Shown here: piece after piece, positions 9,423 to 21,047 of the stretch
Layout of the letters: each line of letters opens with the position of its first letter
Numbering within the stretch: the stretch's first letter is position 1
Assembly: GCF_950023065.1 (NCBI RefSeq)
Contig: NC_088679.1
Coordinates: 30,194,001-30,258,000 of the forward strand
Direction: 5' to 3'
Source: Planococcus citri
Lineage: Eukaryota; Arthropoda; Insecta; Hemiptera; Pseudococcidae
Length of the DNA: 64,000 nucleotides
The notes under the pieces: model-generated
What the model was told of the DNA's origin: nothing
What the model saw: the letters and a program-made list of their open reading frames with translations, nothing else
Database searches by the model: none
Made by a program: the position numbers and the translations under genes

Positions 9423-12400
9423 CAAACAAATTCTGACAACAAATACAGTTGTCAGAATCTAACGCTCGCTGATTTACTTTTATTTCAAGAATGAGAGGGT
9501 TTTTTTTTTGTTCACACCTTATTCTTAACGTATGTATTGTACCTATGTGACGTACTAAGACGTAGATGTACGATTGTACGAGTAGTATTTTTTACTTCCA
9601 GTAAGTGATACGGCCTTACGACTCGACCTGGGGTAAAAATGTGCAAGAAAGAGAAAGAAATCAAGTGACACGTGTTTCATAATAATTTTGGTGGTCGTTA
9701 TTGTTGTTGTGTTTTTTTTTTTCGTTCTTAAATATTTTTTTTTGTCTTGTTGTAACCGTTGTGTTCTCCCTTATATATCCGTATGTGTTTCAAGATACCG
9801 TCGCCCCCATCGAGGCATCATCGACGTGTATTTGTTTTTCAAAAATATATAAACGTCGAGTTATATCCGGTTGTGATAAATAATCGTCGCGTGAGTGTGT
9901 TTGTTGTGTGAGTGTACCTACACCGGTGTAATTATTATATACGTGTGTCGTTTTTTTTCAAATTATTATTTTTTTCGAATTTTTCACGAGTTCTGGTAAC
10001 GTTAGGAGGAGGGATTGATTAAATCAATCGCAAATGGAATCTGTGTCGATTGGACGAAATGTTTTGTTTGTTTTAAAAAATTGACCAATTTTGGTGTGGA
10101 AGGGGGCTGGTTCCGTGCAGCTGAGCTCTTCGTAGGGAAACTGATATTAATCAAAATCTGTAATTTTTGTAATTTCTTTGCGAATGTTTTAAAAATTCGT
10201 TGTCAAACGTCAAAATTTGAAAAAATTATTTCAAAAAAGTGCCCGGTGAAGAATTTTAATGAATAATTATCTTTAAAAAAGATAAATCAATTTATTTGTC
10301 ATGATTCTTGAAAAAGCTGTTGATGGACATTTTCGTCAAAAAGTTGAAAAAAAATAAAAATTTTGGAAATGAGCGTCGAAAAACGAAAAAGTTGTTGAAA
10401 TATTGAAATTGAGAAATATGAGCATAATCAAAATGAAAAAATAGAGGAAGGGAATTTCGGACCCCCTGGATGAATTTATTTCGAAATTAACTTCATCCAA
10501 AATTAACAATGGAACTCGAGTCTTCAATGTTCTATTATTGTTATTTTTATATTTCTGTATAAAGAGGGGGCTCGGACGAGGGGAATTTGTGATATTTCTG
10601 TAAAATTGACGAAGAAAATCAATTCAATATTTCAACTATCTCTTTTGCGGGGGGAGGGGGAAGGACAGAGTGAAAAAGTAGGCGAAAAATAAAGATTTTA
10701 TTTTATAGTCCCCTTGAAGCAAAAAATTTGCAACTTTTTTATTTAAAAAAAAAATGATTTTTGTCGATTTTTTTAATCTTTTGCATTTTAATTTTGTTTC
10801 TAACGAATATTTTTTCGAACTAATGTTATAATGTTCTCAATTTCTTCGCTTTTATTTCATCAAATGATCTTTTATTGAAAAAAAAAACATTGAAACTGTT
10901 TTTTTTAAATAAATTTGGAGGCTGCAGAAATGCAAAATAATTTCTAAAAGACAAGCAGGAATTTTTTGAGGCGGAAAACTAAGTTTTTGAAGTTTCAGAA
11001 ATTTGCCATAAATAAAATGAACGAACCCAAACTATTGATAATTTAGTATTAGGGAACTTCTTGTTTTGCATCCTCTCCCCCCCCCCCCCCCCCGAAAAAA
11101 TCAACACATTTTTCACTGAAAATTAAAATTGATTTGGTAGTCATTTTTTTATGGCTACAATTTGTTTACCAATAATTCACACTTTTCCACTAATTGATAA
11201 TTTTTTTCTTCAACTGTGGACTTATTTTATTTTACGAAAAATTGTTACATTTTTTCACCAAAAGTTGTCATTATTTTCACCAAAATTGTCTTTTTTTCGA
11301 AATTTCTTTCTTCTTGTAGGAGTTGAATAATAAGAATATTATCATTTCCTTGAAAATCTCTACCCAAAATCATCATTTTTTTCAAAAAACAAAAAAAATT
11401 AATCTTTTTTCAAAGATAAAAAAAAATTATTTTTTTTCTAAGAAAGATAAAAAAATTAATTTTTTTAAAAAAACAAAAACCAATCAATTTTTTTTAAAAA
11501 ACAAAAAAAATCATTTTTTTTAAAAAAACAAATAAATCATTTCTTTAAAAAAACAAAAAAAATCATTTTTTTTAAAAAAACAAAAAAAATTAATTTTTTT
11601 CCAAACACAAAAAAAATTAATTTTTTCAAAAACAAAATAAATCTTTTTTTTAAACCAAAAAAATAAAAAAATTTCTAACCACAAAAAAAGTTTTTAAAAA
11701 AACAAAAAGTTGTTTTTTTTGAGGAGGGAGCAGGAAAGGATGTAAAAACTGAAAACGTTTCATTTTTGTGTTTTTTCTAGAAAAAAAGTCATGCAAAGCC
11801 TTATAACAGTCATGCATTTGAATATCAAAAGTTTGTTAGACGGTCTGTTTTTTCAAAAATGATTTAAAAATTTTAGAGTTCAGTTCCACGTCTCACCTTT
11901 GCGCCCTTTTTCATTTCAAAAGTTGAAATTTTAGAATTTGAATCTCAAAATTATCATTGACGGTCTGGTATTCCAGTTTTATGCAGAAGAACCCGATCGT
12001 CGATTTTAATTCCACTATTTGCGATTGATATTATCATTTTAATTTACGTATTAAAAATATTTTTAAATTTCAAATCAATACTCATCTTCGGTTGGAATAA
12101 TAGGGTAATTTTTGACGATTGAATATTCCACTGGTAGAATTTTATTGACGTAACCCTAACGAGTAATTTTAAACGTTATTTTATTACCTTTTTTTTTAAT
12201 TTTGAAAAAAATCAACAATGTCTTTCGTTAACATCTTACACTATAATTTTTAATGGATTTTTTTCAAATATTTCAAAATAAGTTTGTTTAATTTTTAAGA
12301 TCTCAATTTTAAAATTAACATCACCTTTTTTTATCTACGTAAAAAAAAGTTGGTTTATAGTCAAACGTGGTGTGGCGCGAGTTTTAAAACTGAAAAAGTG

Positions 12401-14000
12401 AATGAAAATTTTGAACAAGAAAACGAGTCAAGTCTGTCGATGATGTGGTTATTATAAGGAAGTATTTATCGATGCCAGTGATAATTTTATTGTTTCTTAC
12501 TTGGTAAGATTATAATTGTTGGGCTGTTAAGCGTTATTAATTTTATACATACAAAGTGATCGTTTCAATGTGAGTATATATTGCTTAAGTGCATTTTACA
12601 GTTGGGGGGAAAATTGAATACATTAATTACCTACAAAATGAAAATACATATTACGTGTATATACTATAATCAGTTAACGAGACTTTTTAGCTGTGTATAG
12701 AATTTTACAACGATTTGTGAAAACGTTATCGCGCTTTTTTTTAACTTGTTGTTTGTATTTTAAGAATCGATTTGTTTGTTTTTTTACGCGTATTTTTTAT
12801 ACCTATGCTTTGTTTTGATTATTTTTTTATGTATATTTTGTTGATCATTATATGGAGCGGAGGAGTAGCATGACTCGTGGTAGTAGATGAGCTATCGGCG
12901 TAATATATTTTTTTCAATTTTTGGACTAGTCTTTGTGTTGTAGGATGTTGTAGTATGTACGAGTTATGCGGAGTTTTTATTATATTATATATCGTGTCGG
13001 TCTACCTCTCTCGAATGTTATATTGAAGTATTAGATTTAACTTTTTTTATGTAAGTTTTTTTGTTGAACAATATTGTTTACTTTTTTATGTATATTGTTT
13101 TTTTTCTCTTCTTCTTCTTCTACTTCTTTTTTTTTTTTTTTGTTCTTTCGTCTCTCTTTTTTTTTTTGTTTTTGTACGGGAGGGTATTTATGTTTTCTGT
13201 GCCATAATCGCCGCGTTTTTTTGAAACAAGAAAAACAAAAAATTGACGAGATGTGTTCAACGTAAAAAGGTGATTTATTTTTTAAAGCTCTTATATTTTC
13301 CAACTGCCGGGGGTTTGATTTTCAAAGAACGCCATATTGAGCTTGCGAATCGCTGTTATTTTGTTGAAAAAAATAATATAAAAAATTCCAAGATGAATCC
13401 AAAGGGTGTGAGTTTAAAACACGATTTAATTATATTCAGTTCCTATGATACTTTTATGGTTTTTATTTTCTTTTGTTTCTCTGTCGTATATTTTTTTTTG
13501 TGTCGCGTTGGATGTGTACTTTCATTGTTCTCGAGAAGCTTTTATATATCTGAAAAGTATCGAGAACTGATTTTTAAATCGTTCGGTATTTTATAAGCGC
13601 ATTATAACAGCGGTCTTAATGTTTAGGACACGATTTGTATATTATTATATATCTTGTTATCGATGTGCGATTAATACGAATATGTAGGTATTATCTCTGT
13701 TCATATATGTTACATTTTTTTCTGTCTTTTTTTTTTGTATTACCAGCTTCAATGGAAATAAATTATTTCGCTTTTATTACACGTGAAGTTGAGTTTTATT
13801 TTAAAGGATTGATCCTACAGTGGGAGTGGGGGGAGAGCTGAAATGAGCGTTGAAATTCAAGTGAATATCGTAAAAATGTCGAAGTCGTTATCAGCAATCT
13901 CAAATAGGTGTAAATCTGCATTTTAAGACATCAGAAAACATCTGAATAAATGAATTCCCAGTGAACAATCAATATTTTAATCACGTTTGGCAACTCGATT
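9423..14000. other. p85 3' UTR and intergenic region, no convincing gene
   Basis: AT-rich sequence without a supported ORF. The proximal part should be the p85 3' UTR. AATAAA hexamers occur at several places, for example 13757-13762, but I cannot say which is used. The stretch holds a poly-C tract near 11080, the A/T repeat at 11320-11720, a CT-rich patch near 13100-13180, and G-rich simple patches near 10650. Confidence 0.45.
11320..11720. repeat. A/T low-complexity tandem repeat
   Basis: Repeated phrase of about 25 to 35 bp made of T-runs, A-runs and AAACAAAAAAAATCA. The Lys/Phe/Asn-rich frame it creates is an artefact of the repeat. Confidence 0.8.
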
Positions 14001-14177
14001 AACAAGCTTCTGGTTTAGGTGACATTCAGCGCCCTCTATGTCGATCAACTCGGAATACTAGTCTTGACTCTTGATTTAAAATTCAAGAAATCGATGGGTG
14101 AACAGCGCCATCTATCGAAATAAAACTGAAACTTCGTTCTGTTTTTTTTTAAAACGAAGTTGAAAAATTGATGAAAT

Positions 14178-14329
14178 GAGAGCTAGATATGCGCGTGGCG
14201 CTATCTCTCAGATATGCAATGAACTAAGTCGAGAAAGAGCATTGAAAAACGATTTCTCTAATACTCTTTTTCTAGTTAGTTCCTATATGTATATTCGGAA
14301 AGATAGCGCCACGCGCATATCTAGCTCTC
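14178..14329. repeat. Small hairpin element (152 bp), 29 bp perfect arms
   Basis: 14178-14206 and 14301-14329 are perfect reverse complements containing GCGCGTGGCGCTATCT. The inner part pairs imperfectly (AACTAAGTCGAGAAAGAG against ACTCTTTTTCTAGTTAGTT). This fits a MITE-like foldback. Confidence 0.75.
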
Positions 14330-14332
14330 GTT

Positions 14333-14885
14333 TCGCCACTATTCGCAGTTGACAGTCCCAATAGATAGCGCTGCTACGAGCAATGAAACTAGGATAACAT
14401 TTTTCATTACATGTATTCTTATGGGAGATTTGCGATTTTCAAAAATTAATTAAAAATCGTGTAATTATTGTAGGAGTGTAATTTTTACATCAAATGAATG
14501 TTTAATTCTTCTACTTTTTGAGAAAATTTATTACAATTTCTTAAACATTGTTTTTCTTGTGAAAAAATTGCTTTGCACTTCCTATGTTTTTCAGCATTTC
14601 AGGATACAATAAACAATGCAAATACGTTGTAAATGCGGTGCAATTTTTTTGCAAGAAAAACCATGTTTAAGAGATTGTAATAAATTTTCTCAAAAAGTAG
14701 AAGAATTAAACATTCATTTGAAGTAAAAATTACACTCCTACGATAATTACACGATTTTTAATTAATTTTTGAAAATCGCAAATCTCCCATAAGAATACAT
14801 GTAACGAAAAATTATATCCTAGTTTCGTTGTAGTTCTGTTTCGACCGCTAGATGGCGACTACTTTGCTGTCAAGTGCGAATGGTG
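14333..14885. repeat. Inverted repeat with arms of about 230 bp
   Basis: The left arm, 14333-14562, is mirrored by 14650-14885. The best paired part includes TTCTTATGGGAGATTTGCGA (left) and its complement near 14780. The loop is about 90 bp. The outer part is more diverged. No ORF lies inside, so it is likely a non-autonomous foldback transposon. Confidence 0.75.
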
Positions 14886-15437
14886 GACTGGTTTTCGTAA
14901 AATTTCACCTGGATTACTTCATTTTAAAGCTTATATGTAGATTGCGCTAGGAATATAAAAATCGGAACATGTTCAGTTTTAATGACATAGAGAGCGCCAA
15001 TTTCATGAACAATTTGTAGATTAAGCTGTCTATATACAGGGTGTTGAATAAAACGTGGGCAATAATTTCATAATAGATGCAAGGGCTTAAAACCATTTTG
15101 GATTTTATTGGTTGTTGTGGTAGGTGGTTTTTAAAGGACTCAAAAATAATGGTTTTTGGTTATGGTTTCTGAATTGGTTTTTCAATCACAGTTTTTCTGG
15201 TTCTGGTTTTGAAATGGTTTCAATTTTTTTTTAATATGGTGTGGATGTGGTTTTGGTTTTGTAATAATACTTTTTTTTTTGGTAGTGGTGGTTTTTGATA
15301 TGAAAAACCATTTCAAATTTTCAAATGGTTTTCTTGGTTGTGGTGGTTTTGATATCAATCAAAAAATTTTTGAATTTTCAAATAAAACCAAAAACAAAAT
15401 TAAGGTACGAGTATTGTCTGATTTGAGACCAAAAAAC

Positions 15438-15860
15438 TGTACGATATATCAACAAACGTCGAAATATCTGACTCAATATTGAAATGCATCAACCAATTCG
15501 ACTGACTAAAAAACATAACGACTTTAATAAAATAAATGAAAATATTTATTTTAACAGGTCGTTGACCTAAATCAACAGACCAAACGATTATACAAAAAGA
15601 GCAAACGCTCGATGACTTTCTTATACGATGAACAAATCAATATTAACGCGAACGAACTTATTAACTAACGAAAACAACGAAAAAACAACGATAATTTAAC
15701 AGCCAACAGTTTACGCGATTTTACGAAAAGAACAAAATTTCATTAAAAACATAACCAGCGATATTTAGAATTCGCGAAACGATTTTTATTTTTATTTAAA
15801 AATAAAAACTAAAAATTACCGAGCATAAACGTTACGGTTACGTTACCAATTTTGCCAACA
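15438..15860 (-). repeat. 3' LTR of the Copia element
   Basis: A 423 bp copy, base for base the same as 21048-21470 as far as I can read. It ends TG..CA and borders the AAAAC target duplication on the left. Confidence 0.95.
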
Positions 15861-15869
15861 CCCCACCAT
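15861..15869 (-). other. Polypurine tract of Copia
   Basis: Read on the minus strand, ATGGTGGGG stands directly before the 3' LTR, in the right place for plus-strand DNA priming. Confidence 0.6.
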
Positions 15870-16025
15870 AAAAATATTTTAACTAACACGCGTACCACTA
15901 AATAAAACGAAAAACTTGTTGCTTCTTATCAATACCGGTGTTTGTAAACACTACGATTAAAATAAAAATATTTTTACAGCAAAATTTAGCTTAAATAATA
16001 CTAAAATCGACTCGAACACTAAAGT

Positions 16026-19000
16026 TTAAACGCGATACAATATTTTACACAAACGTTCGAAGATCGTACGGGTAGTGGCTTTCGTTAGCAAATCGGCCAG
16101 TTGATCTATCGATGAAATCTTTTGAAGATAGATCACATTTTTCAAAATCAAGTCGCGAATATGGTGATAACTGACATCGATATGTCTGGTACGTTTTGAT
16201 TCGACCGTATTCGCAACGGCAATCGCTGCATTCGAATCGCAATACACCGGTACGGTGTCAATACGAACTTCTAATTCGACAAACAGATTTCGCCAAGCCA
16301 AGACTTCCTTTCCAGACGTACTTAACGCAACATATTCAGCTTCGCACGACGAAAGACTAACACAATTTTGTTTCTTGACTACCCAGTCAATTACGTTGCC
16401 ATAGTGCAGTACGAAAATTCCAGATGTTGACTTCCTATCTAAACTATCACCGGCGAAGTCCGAATCTACGTACACTCTTACAGAGTGTTTATCGACTACT
16501 TCAGGTATTACGTAGGTAAGTTTCACGTCTAACGTACTACGTAAATACCTTAAGATACGCTTGCTGTATTCGAATAGCTCCTTATTTGCCAAGTGCTGGT
16601 ATCTGCTTAGGAAGTTTACAGCAAACGCAATATCAGGACGTGTTCCTCTTGCAATGTAACTTAAACTTCCTAAGAGACCACGCACTTTGGTTTCGAAACG
16701 TTTATCGAGCTTGAGATTTGTAATCTTCAAGTTCGGTTCCATAGGAGTCGAAATACTATTCGAATTAGACAGCCCGTAATCATTAACTAACTGTTCGATA
16801 TATGAATTTTGATGAATTTCTAAACGATCTTTACTACGATTAATTTCCATTCCAATGAATTTCTTGCATTGTTCCAGGTCTCTAATTCCAAAACGTTCAT
16901 TCAGTCGCTTAACTAACCACTCGATAAGACGATCATCACACCCAGTGATAAGAAAATCGTCGACATAGACTACGAACACACACCGAAGAGGATTTTCCGA
17001 ATCATAGTAGACACATGGATCTACTTTGCTTCTGGAAAAACCCAACGAAAGTAAGTACGAATTTAGCTTAGCGTTCCAGGACTTCGGACTTGTTTTTAGA
17101 CCATATAACGATCTCTTCAAAACGTATACTACTCCTTTTTCTTCGTTAGTCCCTTTCGGTGGATTAAACATCACATTTCGATTAATGTCACCGTTCAAGA
17201 ACGCTGTGCTAACATCTAATTGGCGTAATTGCCAACGATTTACTACCGCTAGATTTAACATCGATCGAATTATCGGTTGGTTTGGGGTTGGCGCGTATAT
17301 TTCATCTAGCTCGTAAAAATGACTATCTTTAAAACCTCGTAAAACCAATCGCGCTTTATACTTCACCCCACCATTCGAGTTGATTTTCTTTTTCAATACC
17401 CATTTGCTATCTACCTTTGAATAATTTTCACCTTTTACGCTACTTTCAGAGACCGGATACCAAACGTCTTTTACTTTCATCGCCTGTAATTCTTCGTCGA
17501 TTGCTACCTTCCAGTACTTCGCTTCTGGACCGTTCAGAGCTTCTTCGTACGATAAATCATCGACGCTAGCCAATGCAAAATCAGCAAAATCGTCGGATCG
17601 ATCGTCGGTAGCTGAGGTATCAATCATACTACGATCAACGTGAATTTCACCGCTACGTTCGGCTTCGCTCAACTCATCTGGGTTTACCCAAGATGAGCAC
17701 CCAGGAGCTGGCTCTACCGAACTACGTACATCTTGCTGATTCGTAGGTATGATATCTACGTCATTTATACTTACAGTTACAGACGTTTTTATCAAATGAT
17801 CGTTGATGATATCATGTATCTTACGCGTTTCATCGACTTCTACGCAACTCGAATTTGTAAACTTGTTTCGTAAAACATCGTACAATACATAACCTGTCTC
17901 TGTAAAACCTAACAACACCATATCTAACGACTTCTCATCGGTTTTCTTTCTCTTTTCAGGCGGTACAAGAACTCGTGCTACGCTTCCAAACAATCTCACT
18001 CTCGATAAATCCGGCTTTCGGCGATTCCACAGCTCGTACGGTGACAAATCGTTCAAGGCAGAATGCGGTAAACGATTGTACACGTAGTTTGCCGTGTATG
18101 CAGCGTAAAGCCAGAATTTATTCGTTAATCCGCCTTCAAATAACAAAGCTCGCATTTTTTCTTGGATGGTTCTGAAAAAACGCTCGACGGTACCGTTATG
18201 CTGCTTCTCGTACGGCTCACTGTTCTGCATAGATATGCCCTTTTCGTCGACAAACTCTTTAAAGGTACCTCCGATAAACTCACTAGCGTTGTCGCACCTT
18301 ATACGCTTCACTTTCGTATTCCATAACGTTTCACTAATATTAACATATTTTTTTAGGTAGGTACCTACTTCACTTTTACTTCTCATTCCGAACGTTACTC
18401 CCCATCTCGTACAGTCATCTACGAAGCCAATCAAATATCGCTCGCCTTCTAGTCCTTCTGTAATAGGACCCATTACGTCAATATGAACAAGATCGAGCGG
18501 ATTCGGATACCTATACCTACTTGAATCGTAGGTATGTTTCTTTTGTTTTGCTTTACAGCAAATTTGACATTGATTAAAAGGTGGACAATCACATCCACGT
18601 AACTCAGGAATTTTATCCAACACCGTCTTGCTCGTATGAGCCAACCTACGATGCCAGATGTCACCTACACCTTTCAATTTATTTTTCTGTTTTTTGTTTT
18701 TCAGATTTACATCACTGTCACTAATCGTACCGGTATTTCCTATACCTACACTTGAAACGTTCGAAACTACAACTCCAGAATCATTACCTATCGTCGTCGA
18801 AGTATTACCTACATTTGTCGAGTCACTATTATCGTTTGTAATCAACGCAGATGAATAATTGGAACAAGAGTACAACATAGGAGGTATATTAATCATAAAC
18901 TGAATCGTATATAATCCATTATCGTTAAGAACTAATCTAGATACAATATTTCCCGCAGAATCTTCCAAACGAGGATCTTCATCGAAGAAGAAACGATAAC

Positions 19001-19418
19001 CATTCGCTACGATTTTCGACACGGACAGAAGACTAAAAGAAAGACTAGGTACGTAGAATACCTCATTCAACCAATAGACGTTTCCGTCATCGGCGAGAAC
19101 TCTCAATTTACCTACTCCCTCTTTCATCAGAGAAACCTCACAATGAGCGGATTGCAAACTCTCGTTTACTTTCCTCTCATCGATCAGGACTCCGGGATGT
19201 TTGAGAAAATGCGAAGTCGCACCACTGTCGACGACAAACGTGATGAAATCGACGCCGTCGTCGTCGTTTGTCTCGACATACGCATTTTCTTCACCGAGGT
19301 TTAAGGCAGTCGAATCTCCCAAAAAATAATTCGACCCTATATTCACGTTACGCGACGTACCGAAATTAGAAATCGCAACACTGTCACCGAAATTACTACG
19401 ACCGAACCTATCTTTCAT
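16026..19418 (-). CDS. pol: Copia Pol polyprotein: protease, integrase, reverse transcriptase, RNase H
   Basis: 1130 codons from the ATG at 19418, open and without breaks. Domain order is Copia-type. Aspartic protease DSGAT is at about residues 64-68. The GAG-pre-integrase zinc region has WHRRLAH (255-261) with Cys pairs to about 288. The integrase catalytic triad is about D314, D376 (RCDN) and E412 (NGTVERF). In the reverse transcriptase, KARLVLRGFK is at 688-697, LDVSTAFLNG at 734-743 and YVDD at 818-821. RNase H has YVDSDFAGD (983-991), SLSSCEAEYV (1021-1030) and YCDSNAA (1059-1065), followed by the RTRHIDV motif. The frame stays open upstream of the ATG into the end of gag in the -1 frame, so Pol is probably made as a Gag-Pol fusion and the ATG need not be a true start. 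Confidence 0.95.
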   Translation of the reverse strand: MKDRFGRSNFGDSVAISNFGTSRNVNIGSNYFLGDSTALNLGEENAYVETNDDDGVDFITFVVDSGATSHFLKHPGVLIDERKVNESLQSAHCEVSLMKEGVGKLRVLADDGNVYWLNEVFYVPSLSFSLLSVSKIVANGYRFFFDEDPRLEDSAGNIVSRLVLNDNGLYTIQFMINIPPMLYSCSNYSSALITNDNSDSTNVGNTSTTIGNDSGVVVSNVSSVGIGNTGTISDSDVNLKNKKQKNKLKGVGDIWHRRLAHTSKTVLDKIPELRGCDCPPFNQCQICCKAKQKKHTYDSSRYRYPNPLDLVHIDVMGPITEGLEGERYLIGFVDDCTRWGVTFGMRSKSEVGTYLKKYVNISETLWNTKVKRIRCDNASEFIGGTFKEFVDEKGISMQNSEPYEKQHNGTVERFFRTIQEKMRALLFEGGLTNKFWLYAAYTANYVYNRLPHSALNDLSPYELWNRRKPDLSRVRLFGSVARVLVPPEKRKKTDEKSLDMVLLGFTETGYVLYDVLRNKFTNSSCVEVDETRKIHDIINDHLIKTSVTVSINDVDIIPTNQQDVRSSVEPAPGCSSWVNPDELSEAERSGEIHVDRSMIDTSATDDRSDDFADFALASVDDLSYEEALNGPEAKYWKVAIDEELQAMKVKDVWYPVSESSVKGENYSKVDSKWVLKKKINSNGGVKYKARLVLRGFKDSHFYELDEIYAPTPNQPIIRSMLNLAVVNRWQLRQLDVSTAFLNGDINRNVMFNPPKGTNEEKGVVYVLKRSLYGLKTSPKSWNAKLNSYLLSLGFSRSKVDPCVYYDSENPLRCVFVVYVDDFLITGCDDRLIEWLVKRLNERFGIRDLEQCKKFIGMEINRSKDRLEIHQNSYIEQLVNDYGLSNSNSISTPMEPNLKITNLKLDKRFETKVRGLLGSLSYIARGTRPDIAFAVNFLSRYQHLANKELFEYSKRILRYLRSTLDVKLTYVIPEVVDKHSVRVYVDSDFAGDSLDRKSTSGIFVLHYGNVIDWVVKKQNCVSLSSCEAEYVALSTSGKEVLAWRNLFVELEVRIDTVPVYCDSNAAIAVANTVESKRTRHIDVSYHHIRDLILKNVIYLQKISSIDQLADLLTKATTRTIFERLCKILYRV

Positions 19419-19453
19419 GAATTCATCTACGATATTACACCTACGACCTTCAT

Positions 19454-20932
19454 CTAACGAAAAATTTTCTTTTTTTTTCCAGATGTCGACGGAAAAAGAC
19501 CTAACGCGATTGAAGGACGAGGACCTGACGAACCGGACGAACCTGCAGTACCAGACGTACCCGACGTACCATTCGACGAACCGTTACCACCGTTATTACG
19601 CGACGATTCACCGTTTTGAGGGCAATTCCGGCCGATATGCCCTGTCTGATTGCAACGATAGCAAACGATACTTCCCCGAGGGTTGGTATCGTTTCTATAA
19701 TTCCCTCCGGCGGATCGACAAGACTTGGCCATGTGACCACGTTTGTGACACTTATAACAGGTACGATCTTTGGCTTGAACGAAGCCATTACTACCACTAC
19801 GATCACCGTTACCGTTCGACGAATTACCGGACGAGTTCGAACTACGATTACGCGATTTATTACGACTACGATTACGATTATTATTATTATTACCGGATTG
19901 ATCGGACGCGGCCATCGCTGAACCGGTACTTGTCGAACTCTTCGAAGTCGAGGAGTTCTTCGAGGCATCTTCCAAACTCAAAAGCAAAGACGAAATCACT
20001 TTTGGATTCGGATCTCCAGCTGTGACGTGAACGAGTCCTCGAGCAGTCATACGCACTGACTCGTACTTCGGCGAATTGCCTAACGCGTTGATCAGATACG
20101 TATAGATTTCCGATGGAGTCATTTTCACGTCCAAACTCTCCATATCGTTAACGAGCGTATTAAATGCCTCTAGGAACTCCTTCGGACCTTTGTACATATC
20201 GATGACAATCTTCGAAATACGAGTTCGACAATCGATTATCGCTGCTTGGTTTTCCGCTTGGTACAAGGAGTTGAGCTCCGTCCAAAAGACGTACGGATCC
20301 TCTGTCTCCTTGACCAATCGGAAAACGTTCTCAGCTACGTGCCTAATTAATATTTCTAAAGCTTTCGCTTTTTTACGCGGCGATAACGAATTTACTTCAA
20401 GAATCGCGGTCTGAAGTCCTTTGGCTGCCAAAATAACCTTTATTTTTCTCTTCCAGGAAACGAAGCCCGTACCGCGAAAGACCATTGACTCCATTACGCG
20501 ATTATCACCGGCACCGAACATATTTTCACTCGACGAACTACTCGAATCGGATTCTACAACTGCGTCGTCGGACTCGTCGTCGCTACTTTCACTACCTTCG
20601 GACTCGTCGTCGGATGGACCAGGAGGTGGAGGAGGTGGAGGACCGGATGACGGATTAGACGGAGGAGGAACGGGATCAACTGGGATCGACGGATCGTTGG
20701 AGATATCACCGGAACCCGCGGAACTCGTACCAGCTTCGGTATCACCTGCTGACTCAGATACGTTTACGTTTACTTTACTCTTACTTTTCGACTTCGGAAT
20801 ACTTTGTTCTGGCTTTTCCTTTTCAGAAAAACCACGAAATTCAGCGCTCGATTTACGCTTAACAGAACTACTATCGTCGTCGTCTACGTTGACCGATTTT
20901 CCTGACCGCAAGTATGACAGGACTGTCGACAT
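19454..20932 (-). CDS. gag: Copia Gag protein with two CCHC zinc knuckles
   Basis: 492 codons. The first 140 residues are disordered: acidic and Ser-rich tracts, a Pro-run and Asp/Glu-Ser clusters. From about residue 140 to 310 lies the conserved Copia/UBN2 Gag core (for example FWTELNSLYQAENQAAI). A Ser/Asn/Arg-rich stretch follows. Two zinc knuckles, CYKCHKRGHMAKSC and CYRCNQTGHIGRNC, bind element RNA during particle assembly. The frame ends GKKKKIFR then TAG, 36 bp before the ATG of pol. The leader between the 5' LTR and the gag ATG is 115 bp. The long acidic N-terminal extension is unusual for Copia Gag. Confidence 0.93.
   Translation of the reverse strand: MSTVLSYLRSGKSVNVDDDDSSSVKRKSSAEFRGFSEKEKPEQSIPKSKSKSKVNVNVSESAGDTEAGTSSAGSGDISNDPSIPVDPVPPPSNPSSGPPPPPPPGPSDDESEGSESSDDESDDAVVESDSSSSSSENMFGAGDNRVMESMVFRGTGFVSWKRKIKVILAAKGLQTAILEVNSLSPRKKAKALEILIRHVAENVFRLVKETEDPYVFWTELNSLYQAENQAAIIDCRTRISKIVIDMYKGPKEFLEAFNTLVNDMESLDVKMTPSEIYTYLINALGNSPKYESVRMTARGLVHVTAGDPNPKVISSLLLSLEDASKNSSTSKSSTSTGSAMAASDQSGNNNNNRNRSRNKSRNRSSNSSGNSSNGNGDRSGSNGFVQAKDRTCYKCHKRGHMAKSCRSAGGNYRNDTNPRGSIVCYRCNQTGHIGRNCPQNGESSRNNGGNGSSNGTSGTSGTAGSSGSSGPRPSIALGLFPSTSGKKKKIFR
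19469..19475 (-). promoter_or_regulatory. Probable -1 ribosomal frameshift site between gag and pol
   Basis: In gag frame the sequence reads GGA AAA AAA AAG AAA ATT TTT CGT TAG. The heptamer A AAA AAG is a classic X XXY YYZ slippery site. A -1 slip enters a frame that bypasses the gag stop (TTA GAT GAA in place of TAG) and runs open into pol. I did not model the downstream stem or pseudoknot. A 1-base indel in the A-run would be the alternative explanation. Confidence 0.65.
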
Positions 20933-21033
20933 TTATCGTCGAACACTACACGTACCAATACGCTGAAGCTACACAAGCCAGAAAATTTCCACACAGGACG
21001 TCGAATTGCGAGAACAGAGCTTTCACGAACTAC

Positions 21034-21047
21034 GCTCTACGCTACCA
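21034..21047 (-). other. Primer binding site of Copia
   Basis: Directly after the 5' LTR the minus strand reads TGGTAGCGTAGAGC. TGGTAGC is complementary to the GCTACCA end of insect initiator tRNA-Met. The rest matches only if two bases are skipped, so the primer assignment is tentative. Confidence 0.55.

Noticed and set aside
13037..13303. Lys/Glu-rich minus-strand frame
   Set aside because: It is read from a CT-rich low-complexity tract.
13243..13596. 117-codon plus-strand frame with hydrophobic stretch
   Set aside because: AT-rich codon mix, no homology pattern, no splice partners. It lies in likely 3' UTR or spacer.
19417..20025. Tyr/Arg-rich plus-strand frames opposite gag
   Set aside because: Antisense shadows of the Gag zinc-knuckle and Arg/Asn/Ser region.
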